Assembly: GCA_902795765.1 (NCBI GenBank)
Contig: CADBMQ010000263.1
Location: 1-5,220 of the forward strand
DNA length: 5,220 nucleotides
Direction of reading: 5' to 3'
Origin: Oscillospiraceae bacterium
GTDB lineage: Bacteria; Bacillota; Clostridia; Oscillospirales; Acutalibacteraceae
Part shown: positions 1 through 5,220 of the stretch, piece after piece
Numbering within the stretch: position 1 is the first letter of the stretch
How the letters are laid out: every line of letters starts with the position of its first letter
Notes under the pieces: model-generated
Seen by the model: the letters and a program-made list of their open reading frames with translations, nothing else
The model's database searches: none
What the model was told of the DNA's origin: nothing
Position numbers and translations under genes: made by a program

Positions 1-150
1 ACATTGCTTATTGTTGTTATTGCAATAGCAGTTGTTATCGTAGTTGGCCTTGGTGTGTTGCTTGTTGTTGTAAACAAGAGAAAAGGTAGCGTAGCAGCAC
101 CTGCTGATGTACAGGAAAATACTGAAAACGAGAACAACGACAATAATTAA
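1..150 (+). CDS. C-terminal end of a membrane-anchored protein (5' end outside window)
   Basis: This is an open frame from the first base of the window to a TAA stop, giving 49 residues. The first ~24 residues are almost all Val, Ile, Leu, Ala and Gly and form one transmembrane helix. A short basic patch (NKRKG) follows, then a hydrophilic tail rich in Ala, Pro, Glu, Asn and Asp. By the positive-inside rule the tail should be cytoplasmic and the missing N-terminal part outside the cell, as in a surface protein held by a C-terminal anchor. There is no LPXTG motif in the visible part. The family cannot be told from this fragment. A terminator begins 9 bases after the stop, so this is the last gene of its transcript. 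Confidence 0.72.
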   Translation, partial: TLLIVVIAIAVVIVVGLGVLLVVVNKRKGSVAAPADVQENTENENNDNN

Positions 151-158
151 TTAAAATT

Positions 159-196
159 AAAACACCTTAATTGCAAACTCAAATTAAGGTGTTTTT
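159..196 (+). terminator. Rho-independent terminator
   Basis: The left arm at 159-172 pairs perfectly with the right arm at 182-195 (14 bp, core ACACCTTAATT / AATTAAGGTGT) around a 9-base loop. A run of five T (192-196) overlaps the end of the stem. It lies just after the stop of the membrane-protein fragment and ends about 26 bases before the GH10 start, so it should separate the two genes. Confidence 0.9.
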
Positions 197-209
197 AGTA
201 TTATAAAAA

Positions 210-215
210 AGGTGA
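210..215 (+). promoter_or_regulatory. Ribosome binding site of the GH10 gene
   Basis: AGGTGA, within AAAAAAGGTGAC, lies 7 bases before the ATG at 223. It fixes that ATG as the start. The short space between the terminator and this site has no convincing -35/-10 pair. Confidence 0.8.
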
Positions 216-222
216 CAAAGAT

Positions 223-912
223 ATGAATAAAACACTTGATAGAGCTTTAAAAAGTTTTAGAGAACAAGCTGAGTTGATGGAAGATAAAATCAATCTTGGA
301 ATTGAAACTAATCGAAAAGGATATTTCCGTTTGAATTTTTTCGATAAAGACAATAATCCTTTGAGTGGCGCAAAAGTTACAATTCGTCAAAAAACACACG
401 ATTTTAAGTTTGGATGTAATATTTTTAAACTTGGTTGTTTTGATAATGATGAAGATAATGCTAAATATGAAGAATGCTTTGCAGATTTGTTTAATATGGC
501 AACTATTCCACTCTATTGGAGCGATTTTGAACCGGAACAGGGTAAACCTCGATTTGAAAAAGATAGCCAATTTATAGATAGACGTATTCCACCTGAAACT
601 GCATTAGAATTTTGCAAAAAACATAATATTGAAGCAAAAGGCCATCCACTTTTCTGGCACGTTACAATGCCGAGTTGGGTGCCGTCTGACTTTGAAGAGA
701 TGAAAGTACATTGGATGCGTAGATTAGAGGAAATATCCGAACGATATGACGGGGTTATCAAAACGTTTGACTGCATCAACGAAATGGGTGCTGTTCCGTT
801 TAATGCTCACGAGCCGAGACCTCTCGAAAACTATCGGAGTATGATTTCGCTCGACTATAATATGCCCGAATATGCGTTCGATAGAACTGCACACTATTTC
901 AAAAAAAAGTAG
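223..912 (+). CDS. GH10 xylanase-like protein, N-terminal part (gene broken by a frameshift)
   Basis: Glycoside hydrolase family 10 cleaves beta-1,4 bonds in xylan or xylo-oligosaccharides through a (beta/alpha)8 barrel. This 229-residue part starts at an ATG with a good ribosome binding site. There is no signal peptide, so a cytoplasmic enzyme acting on imported oligosaccharides is likely (inference). Residues ~30-70 look like a small beta-sandwich domain found before some GH10 barrels (RKGYFRLNFFDKDNNPLSGA). The barrel starts near residue 75. KGHPLFWH (139-146) matches the GH10 substrate-site motif usually seen as RGHTLVWH. FDCINE (182-187) matches the family WDVVNE motif, making Glu187 the acid/base catalyst. 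The frame hits TAG at 910-912, right after the A8 run, and the barrel continues in the +2 frame. Without that half this piece lacks the nucleophile and should be inactive. Confidence 0.88.
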   Translation: MNKTLDRALKSFREQAELMEDKINLGIETNRKGYFRLNFFDKDNNPLSGAKVTIRQKTHDFKFGCNIFKLGCFDNDEDNAKYEECFADLFNMATIPLYWSDFEPEQGKPRFEKDSQFIDRRIPPETALEFCKKHNIEAKGHPLFWHVTMPSWVPSDFEEMKVHWMRRLEEISERYDGVIKTFDCINEMGAVPFNAHEPRPLENYRSMISLDYNMPEYAFDRTAHYFKKK

Positions 913-1552
913 ATTGGTGCTTAACGAAGCGTCCCAAGTGTGGAAACTTAGCGATTATAGAGGCGAATCATCACATTACTATTTGCTTTGCAAAAACCTT
1001 TTAAATCTCGGTAAACGGGTGGATGTTTTGGGATTTCAGTATCACGCATTCAACACACCCGAAGATATCGACACATTGAACGCAGATATGTTCAATCCAT
1101 CGCACTTGTATAGGGTAATGGATGTATATTCAAAATTGCAGTTGCCAATGTCGGTAACTGAAATAACTCTTCCTGGCTATGACGATGATTTTCAAGCAGA
1201 ATTGTTTAGAAATTTGTATCGAATTTGGTTTAGTTCGCAGAGTATGGAGTCGATAATTTATTGGAATTTGGGCGACCAATGTGCTGCAACGAGCGGACAA
1301 TGGTCAGAAGATGTATATAAAAGTGGACTTGTTCGTTCTGATTTCTCCAAAAAGCCGTCATATTATGTTGTTCGTGACTTGATTAAGAAAGAGTGGCAAA
1401 CAAATCTTGATTTCGATACAAACGAGAATTTCCTGTATTTCAAAGCATTCTACGGCAAATATGAAATAACTGCCGAGCGAGACGGAAAGCAGATAAAACG
1501 AGAAATTCATCTATCAAAAAATGGATTTGAAGAATTTGATTTTGTGTTCTAA
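872..1552 (+). CDS. GH10 xylanase-like protein, C-terminal part (downstream of the frameshift)
   Basis: This frame carries the second half of the GH10 barrel. The ATG at 872 is only the first in-frame ATG: it overlaps the upstream half, has no clear ribosome binding site, and its first residues do not look like GH10. Real homology should begin near 902 (SRLVLNEAS, the usual 'A.L..N' strand of the family). DVLGFQYHAF carries the conserved Gln-x-His. MSVTEITLP matches the family TEL/TEI motif, with the nucleophile Glu coded at 1160-1162. IIYWNLGDQ matches the aglycone-side Trp motif. The last ~45 residues look like a short beta-strand tail. Joined to the first half by dropping one A, the product is about 442 residues with all key residues kept, so the break looks recent, regulated or artefactual. 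The stop at 1550-1552 is followed at once by a terminator. Confidence 0.85.
   Translation: MRSIELHTISKKSRLVLNEASQVWKLSDYRGESSHYYLLCKNLLNLGKRVDVLGFQYHAFNTPEDIDTLNADMFNPSHLYRVMDVYSKLQLPMSVTEITLPGYDDDFQAELFRNLYRIWFSSQSMESIIYWNLGDQCAATSGQWSEDVYKSGLVRSDFSKKPSYYVVRDLIKKEWQTNLDFDTNENFLYFKAFYGKYEITAERDGKQIKREIHLSKNGFEEFDFVF
901..908 (+). other. A8 homopolymer at the GH10 frame break
   Basis: Eight A residues follow TTC at 898-900. As written, frame 1 reads F-K-K-K-stop. With seven A (or ten) the reading runs into the second half as F-K-K-S-R-L-V-L-N, which fits GH10. Candidate causes are a one-base insertion, a base-call or assembly error in a homopolymer, or polymerase slippage that makes some A7 transcripts. 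Confidence 0.8.
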
Positions 1553-1555
1553 ATT

Positions 1556-1587
1556 AAAAGTGGTAACTAATTTTAGTTACCACTTTT
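1556..1587. terminator. Bidirectional terminator shared by GH10 and pcrA
   Basis: The left arm at 1556-1570 pairs perfectly with 1573-1587 (15 bp; core AGTGGTAACTAA / TTAGTTACCACT), with a 2-base centre that opens to a slightly larger loop. On the plus strand a run of six T (1584-1589) ends the hairpin. On the minus strand the left-arm A residues become a TTTTAATTT tract. It sits 3 bases after the GH10 stop and just beyond the pcrA stop, so one hairpin can serve both convergent genes. Confidence 0.87.
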
Positions 1588-1589
1588 TT

Positions 1590-3932
1590 CTATATCTTTT
1601 CTATTTTCGCAAACTTCGCCATAACCTTTTTTGTGCCACAAGTGTCGAATGCGATTTCCAAAAGCGAATCATTACCCATCTTCTTTGAATTGATAATCAT
1701 ACCTTCACCGAAAGTCTTATGCATAACTCTGTCGCCAATTTTGAAACTAACCGAACTGCCACCGGTTGCAACAGGCTTTTTAGCAAAGAAGTCTTCGAGT
1801 TTTTTACTGCTTACAAAATCGTTATCCGATCGTCTTGAACTTATCGTCCAATCATCACGATAATCGTCGTTAGGTTTTTCAATAATGGTGTATTCATCGG
1901 GGATTTCTTTCACAAATCGAGACTGCATATTGCGAGTAGTCTTACCAAAAAGCATACGGCTTTTCGCATTAGTGATATACAAGCACTTTTTCGCACGAGT
2001 AATACCAACGTATGCAAGTCTGCGTTCTTCTTCAAGAGCGCTGTCTCCACCAAACATACTCTGTGTACCGGGAAAAATTCCTTCTTCAAGTCCGATAAGG
2101 AATACATTGTCAAATTCAAGACCTTTTGCGGCATGGAGTGTCATCAAAGTAACACGGTCTTCTGTTTCGTCTAAGCCGTCTAAATCAGTAATAAGCGAAA
2201 CCTGTTCCAAAAAGTCGGAAAGTGACGATTGTTCGTTTTCTTGTTCGTAAATTAAAATGTTAGAAGACAGCTCATTTACGTTTTCAATTCGTTCAATACC
2301 TTCGTTTCCCGATGCTTTCAAAGCCATCATATATCCCGAAACATCAAGAACCTGTTCGAGCAATTCGTGAACACTAATTTCATCAGCAATATCAATAAGT
2401 TGTTGCATCATAGTAGAGAATTCGTGCAGTTTTTTTGCACTTCTTGAAAGAACGGCAAACTCATCTGCGTGGGATATAATATCAAACATCGTACGACCTG
2501 TTGCAAGTGCAATTTGCGATGCTTTTTCAACAGTAGCAGCACCAATTCCACGCTTTGGCTCATTGATTATTCTCGAAAGTCGCAGAGCGTCAGCAGGGTT
2601 ATTGATGAATGCGAGATAGGACATAACGTCCTTAATTTCCTTACGGTCATAAAAACGTAAACCGCCGACAATCTTATAGTGAATACCCAAACGCATAAAT
2701 GTGTTCTCGACCGAGTTTGATTGTGCATTCATTCGATAAAGAACGGCACTATCGGAGAATTTGCCACCTTCACGAACTTTTTTCAAAATGGTATCAGCAA
2801 CAAAACGAGCTTCATCCTGTTCGGAGATTGATGTGTGAATTGTGATTTTATCTCCGTTTCCGTTAGCAGTCCAAAGAGTTTTACCTTTTCTTCCAATATT
2901 ATTTTCAATAACAGAGTTTGCAGCATTCAAAATGTTAGATGTTGAGCGATAGTTCTGTTCAAGACGAATAATTTTCGCATTTTTATATTGATTTTCAAAA
3001 TTGAGAATGTTTTCAATAGTAGCACCACGAAAACTGTAAATTGACTGGTCATCATCGCCGACAACACAAATGTTTTTATATCCGTCAGCAAGTAAACGAA
3101 CAAGCATATATTGAGCGTGGCTTGTGTCTTGATACTCGTCAACCATTATGTACTTAAATTTTTGCTGATACTTTTCGCAAACTGCCTTATCGGTTTCGAG
3201 TAAGCGAACGGTGTTGTAAATCAAATCATCGAAATCCATAGCGTCGCTTTCTTTTAGAACACGTTGGTATTCTGTATAGACTTTGCCAATCTGCAACTTA
3301 CGAGTATCTCCGCCTGTTGTATTAAGATATTCTTCACAATCAATGAGCTCATCTTTTGCTCTTGAAATCTCGTTAATAACAGACTTGACAGGAATAAACT
3401 TTTCATCAATGTTAAGTGCTTTCATACAGTCTTTAACAACACGCTTTTGGTCGGCAGAATCGTAAATTGTGAAATGCGAAGAATATCCAAGACTCTCTCC
3501 GTCAAAACGCAAAATCTTTGCACAAGTCGAGTGAAATGTGCCTGCCCAAATCTGCGTTCCGACTTCGCCAAGCATATTGTTAAGACGTGCTTTTATTTCA
3601 TTCGCAGCTTTGTTTGTAAATGTAATTGCAAGAATTTGCCACGGCGCAGGAGCGTTGTATCTCAAACTGCGTAAAGACGGCATTTCGTCAATTTCGCCAT
3701 TTAGAAAACTCTGTGCAATATCCAAATCTTCGTCGAAAAGCTCAGGCTCGTCCATGTATGCGTCGCCATATTTAATAAGATTTGCAATTCGGTTAATCAA
3801 AACAGTAGTCTTACCGCTTCCTGCACCTGCAAGCACAAGCAAAGGACCTTTTGTTGTCGAAACGGCAGAGAACTGCATATCGTTCATACGGGAAAATTCT
3901 TTTTTTATAACTTTTCTTATCAAACTATCCAA
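1590..3932 (-). CDS. pcrA: PcrA/UvrD-type ATP-dependent 3'-5' DNA helicase
   Basis: This superfamily 1A helicase unwinds DNA in nucleotide excision repair, plasmid rolling-circle replication and clearing of RecA or RNA polymerase from DNA. The 780-residue protein has every motif in order: Q motif (Gln20), Walker A AGAGSGKT (35-42), Ia ITFTNKAANEIKAR (103-116), Ib GTFHS (131-135), II VDEYQDT (264-270), III VVGDDDQSIYSFRGA (290-304), IV QNYRST (326-331), V TLHAAKGLEF (598-607) and VI ERRLAYVGITRAK (636-648). The C-terminal FKIGDRVMHKTFGEG (730-744) begins the Tudor-like domain that contacts RNA polymerase in PcrA. Residues ~55-97 form an acidic insertion between motifs I and Ia that classical PcrA lacks. 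The start is TTG, supported by AAGGA 9 bases upstream; the next in-frame ATG (Met16) would leave only four residues before Gln20 and has a poor ribosome site. The gene appears intact and monocistronic. Confidence 0.96.
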   Translation of the reverse strand: MDSLIRKVIKKEFSRMNDMQFSAVSTTKGPLLVLAGAGSGKTTVLINRIANLIKYGDAYMDEPELFDEDLDIAQSFLNGEIDEMPSLRSLRYNAPAPWQILAITFTNKAANEIKARLNNMLGEVGTQIWAGTFHSTCAKILRFDGESLGYSSHFTIYDSADQKRVVKDCMKALNIDEKFIPVKSVINEISRAKDELIDCEEYLNTTGGDTRKLQIGKVYTEYQRVLKESDAMDFDDLIYNTVRLLETDKAVCEKYQQKFKYIMVDEYQDTSHAQYMLVRLLADGYKNICVVGDDDQSIYSFRGATIENILNFENQYKNAKIIRLEQNYRSTSNILNAANSVIENNIGRKGKTLWTANGNGDKITIHTSISEQDEARFVADTILKKVREGGKFSDSAVLYRMNAQSNSVENTFMRLGIHYKIVGGLRFYDRKEIKDVMSYLAFINNPADALRLSRIINEPKRGIGAATVEKASQIALATGRTMFDIISHADEFAVLSRSAKKLHEFSTMMQQLIDIADEISVHELLEQVLDVSGYMMALKASGNEGIERIENVNELSSNILIYEQENEQSSLSDFLEQVSLITDLDGLDETEDRVTLMTLHAAKGLEFDNVFLIGLEEGIFPGTQSMFGGDSALEEERRLAYVGITRAKKCLYITNAKSRMLFGKTTRNMQSRFVKEIPDEYTIIEKPNDDYRDDWTISSRRSDNDFVSSKKLEDFFAKKPVATGGSSVSFKIGDRVMHKTFGEGMIINSKKMGNDSLLEIAFDTCGTKKVMAKFAKIEKI

Positions 3933-3941
3933 TTTTTTCTT

Positions 3942-3946
3942 TCCTT
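3942..3946 (-). promoter_or_regulatory. Ribosome binding site supporting the TTG start of pcrA
   Basis: On the minus strand AAGGA, within GAAAAGGAAAG, lies 9 bases before the TTG codon at 3932-3930. No in-frame ATG lies between it and Met16, so the site decides for the TTG start. The nearby ATG at 3951 is in another frame and reaches a stop after eight codons. Confidence 0.65.
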
Positions 3947-3970
3947 TTCATTTACATTAGCAATTTTAAC

Positions 3971-3998
3971 TTGAAATAAATGATATTTGTGGTATAAT
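3971..3998 (+). promoter_or_regulatory. Promoter of the isomerase-like gene
   Basis: The -35 box TTGAAA (3971-3976) and -10 box TATAAT (3993-3998) are 16 bases apart, with an extended -10 TG at 3990-3991. A second TATAAT overlaps at 3998-4003. Transcription should start near 4005, giving a leader of about 75 bases before the ATG at 4081. The promoter points right, toward the pcrA promoter. Confidence 0.75.
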
Positions 3999-4031
3999 AT
4001 AATAAGGCAATAAGCCTTGCTTTTATTATAT
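3997..4031. repeat. Imperfect palindrome between the two facing promoters
   Basis: The arms ATATAATAA (3997-4005) and TTATTATAT (4023-4031) are perfect inverse complements. Inside them GCAA (4007-4010) pairs with TTGC (4017-4020) around a 6-base loop, with a G-T pair and one bulged base between the two stems. It covers the -10 region of one promoter, that of the other, and both predicted start points. It may be an operator, or simply follow from two TATAAT boxes placed head-on. Confidence 0.6.
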
Positions 4032-4053
4032 CACACAGAGTGTGGTTAGTAAA
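4025..4053 (-). promoter_or_regulatory. Promoter of pcrA
   Basis: On the minus strand the -35 box TTTACT (4053-4048) and the -10 box TATAAT (4030-4025) are exactly 17 bases apart, and TG precedes the -10 by one base (extended -10). Transcription should start near 4018, giving a leader of about 85 bases before the TTG at 3932. The promoter points left, through the -10 region of the isomerase-gene promoter. Confidence 0.7.
4032..4044. repeat. Short perfect inverted repeat in the pcrA promoter spacer
   Basis: CACAC-AGA-GTGTG is a 5-bp inverted repeat with a 3-base centre. It lies between the -35 and -10 boxes of the pcrA promoter and in the isomerase-gene leader. A repressor operator is possible but unproven; a repeat this short can arise by chance. 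Confidence 0.4.
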
Positions 4054-4080
4054 TATTTTTTTGGGCAGGTACTCGATTTT

Positions 4081-4788
4081 ATGAAAAATTTCGGTTTACA
4101 ACTTCATACTCTCAGAAAAACTATAACTCATGAAAATTTCGCAGAAATTCTGTCACAGTTGCGTTTGTTTGGCTATACAGGTGTTGAACTGACAGACGAC
4201 CATTACGGCTATACTACTGATGAAATGGCGAAAATTATTTCCGATTCGGGACTTCGAGTTTTAGGAGTTCATTCTTCTAAAATGGATATGGAATATGCCT
4301 TGAAAATGGGTTCGGAGTTTATCATCTATCCGTATTCGGAAATTAAGACCGATGATGACGCAGTTAAACTCGGCCAAGAGTTGTGCGAGTTGTCCGAAAA
4401 AGCAGTTATGTCTGGGCTTCGACTTTGCTTTCATAACCACAACGCAGAGTTTCAAAAAGGAGAAAGCGGAGATTATCTTTTTAATCTCGTTATGCAAAAC
4501 GCAGGTGATTTGTGTGAGTGGGAGCCTGATATCGGTTGGTTGAAATTTGCAGGTTGTGATCCGTTTGAGTTTTTGCGTAACTATTCAGGAAGATTTCCGC
4601 TTATGCACATTCGTCAGTTGAACGAAAAAAACGAGTTTTGCCTTTTGAAAAATGGAGTAATTCCGATAGATGATGCCATTAAAATCGGCAATTTGCTCGG
4701 TTGTGAGCATTATATTGTCGAGCAACCGTCAGAAACAGCAACGCTTGATGACGTTGAAAAGTGTGCACGCTATTTGAAATCACTTTAA
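4081..4788 (+). CDS. Sugar phosphate isomerase/epimerase-like TIM-barrel protein (IolE/xylose isomerase-like)
   Basis: The 235-residue protein resembles the AP endonuclease 2/xylose isomerase-like TIM-barrel family, whose members isomerise or epimerise sugars using a divalent metal. The N-terminus KNFGLQLHTLR matches the usual 'iGLQLYSvR' first strand. Other family marks are GVELTDD (34-40), GVHSS (62-66), FHNHNAEF (117-124, usually HNHdfEF), EPDIGW (148-153), LMHIRQL (174-180, usually lHlKD) and IVEQP (212-216). Likely metal or substrate residues are in the HNH cluster, Asp150, His176 and Glu214 (family inference). The usual K-D after the sixth-strand His is R-Q here, so the substrate may differ. 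I chose the ATG at 4081 because it gives the family N-terminus; an in-frame GTG at 4042 would add 13 unrelated residues and lie inside an inverted repeat. An AGGT 10-11 bases upstream is a modest ribosome site. No signal peptide, so cytoplasmic. The substrate is unknown. Confidence 0.85.
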   Translation: MKNFGLQLHTLRKTITHENFAEILSQLRLFGYTGVELTDDHYGYTTDEMAKIISDSGLRVLGVHSSKMDMEYALKMGSEFIIYPYSEIKTDDDAVKLGQELCELSEKAVMSGLRLCFHNHNAEFQKGESGDYLFNLVMQNAGDLCEWEPDIGWLKFAGCDPFEFLRNYSGRFPLMHIRQLNEKNEFCLLKNGVIPIDDAIKIGNLLGCEHYIVEQPSETATLDDVEKCARYLKSL

Positions 4789-5220
4789 GTCGGTAAGTAT
4801 TTTTTCGGCAGACTTTCCGTGTGGTCGGTTAAATCGGTTTAGATGATATAATTCTTCGGCATTACCCGATAGTTTGTTGACCTTCTCCCAACAGCAGAAA
4901 ACAGCTTTAAATCCCATTTCTTTGAGAATAGGGAGTGCTTGTTTGGATATTTTTCCAAAAGGATAGGCAAATGCCTTTGGAGTGGAGTGAAGGTTACATA
5001 CAAAAAGATTTTGCGCTTGTGAAATATCTTCTTTGAGTTTTGTATCACTTGCATTTTTAATACCGTTTCCTGTGTGCATATCGTATGTGTGATTGCCAAC
5101 TTCGATTAAACTTGAATTTACCATTTCAGATAGATGCTCAAAATTGATGTGTGCGTAACTAACGTTCTCGTCATTTATGTTTGAATACATTTCGGCATAC
5201 TTTCCAATAACATTCACAAC
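4780..5220 (-). CDS. Polysaccharide deacetylase (NodB-fold), C-terminal part (5' end outside window)
   Basis: The frame is open to the right edge, giving 146 residues. NodB-fold enzymes remove acetyl groups from chitin oligomers, peptidoglycan or other polysaccharides with a metal held by one Asp and two His, usually outside the membrane. VNVIGKYAE at the edge matches the strand after the first catalytic motif (usually 'aTfFvvG'), so the TFDDG motif and any signal peptide lie beyond 5220. EVGNHTYDMH holds the metal histidines, coded at 5089-5091 and 5074-5076; their spacing is one residue longer than the textbook HS/TxxH, a variant I recall in clostridial members. AFAYPFG (about 4954-4974) is the usual AYPYG strand. 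YHLNRFNRP near the end resembles the family's last strand. A GTG at 5217 is inside the domain and is not the true start. The last 9 bases overlap the isomerase-like gene tail to tail. Confidence 0.85.
   Translation of the reverse strand, partial: VVNVIGKYAEMYSNINDENVSYAHINFEHLSEMVNSSLIEVGNHTYDMHTGNGIKNASDTKLKEDISQAQNLFVCNLHSTPKAFAYPFGKISKQALPILKEMGFKAVFCCWEKVNKLSGNAEELYHLNRFNRPHGKSAEKILTDLK

Noticed and set aside
171..204. Possible GH10 promoter TTGCAA ... TATTAT between the terminator and the gene
   Set aside because: Spacing is about 22 bases, the -35 match is weak, and the -35 would lie inside the terminator hairpin.
3925..3951. Tiny reading frame from the ATG at 3951 on the minus strand, overlapping the pcrA start
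   Set aside because: Only eight codons before TAG, and its codons contain the pcrA ribosome site; a translational control role cannot be supported from sequence alone.
3538..3960. Plus-strand open frame of 140 codons opposite the start of pcrA
   Set aside because: It lies antisense to conserved helicase motifs, has no recognisable domain or good ribosome site, and is explained by codon bias of the real gene. The other frames within 1633-3674 fail for the same reason.
4006..4024. AAGGC-AATAA-GCCTT followed by T residues as an attenuator in the isomerase-gene leader
   Set aside because: The stem is only 5 bp, sits at the very start of the transcript, and the T run is short and interrupted; it is better seen as part of the larger palindrome.
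4042..4080. GTG at 4042 as start of the isomerase-like gene
   Set aside because: The 13 extra residues (starting VSKYFFGQV) do not fit the family, there is no clear ribosome site before it, and the ATG at 4081 begins the typical N-terminus.
3933..4080. LexA (SOS) box upstream of pcrA
   Set aside because: I looked for a GAAC-N4-GTTC-like site and found none in the intergenic region.
1..5220. CRISPR array, insertion sequence, tRNA, rRNA, riboswitch or prophage
   Set aside because: No spaced direct repeats, transposase motifs, tRNA-like foldable segment or rRNA sequence was seen, and almost all of the window is explained by five ordinary genes.

Overview
The window looks like a low-G+C, AT-rich chromosome segment of a Firmicute, most likely a gut or rumen clostridium of the Ruminococcaceae/Oscillospiraceae type. 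This rests on AT-rich coding sequence and intergenic DNA, consensus TATAAT promoters, strong hairpin-plus-T terminators, and a PcrA helicase with an acidic insertion between motifs I and Ia that I associate with that group. The taxon is inferred; no rRNA or other marker gene is present.

Layout from left to right. Positions 1-150 hold the last 49 codons of a membrane protein that ends in one transmembrane helix and a short cytoplasmic tail; a strong terminator follows at 159-196. Positions 223-1552 hold a glycoside hydrolase family 10 (xylanase-type) gene in two frames. The break is at a run of eight A (901-908); removing one A restores a single protein of about 442 residues with both catalytic glutamates. 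A hairpin at 1556-1587 lies between this gene and the next, which converges on it, and can terminate both. Positions 3932-1590 (minus strand) encode an intact 780-residue PcrA/UvrD-type DNA helicase with a TTG start. The 3933-4080 gap holds two promoters that face each other, so the 5' ends of the two divergent transcripts should overlap. Positions 4081-4788 (plus) encode a sugar phosphate isomerase/epimerase-like TIM barrel. Its last 9 bases overlap the end of a convergent polysaccharide deacetylase (NodB-fold) gene that runs off the right edge.

The genes do not form one obvious operon. GH10 and the isomerase-like protein suggest plant-sugar use, the deacetylase suggests envelope or extracellular polysaccharide modification, and PcrA is housekeeping. 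I see no CRISPR array, transposase, phage gene, tRNA or rRNA, and no convincing new biological system. The points most worth checking are the GH10 frame break at the A8 run and the face-to-face promoter region upstream of pcrA.
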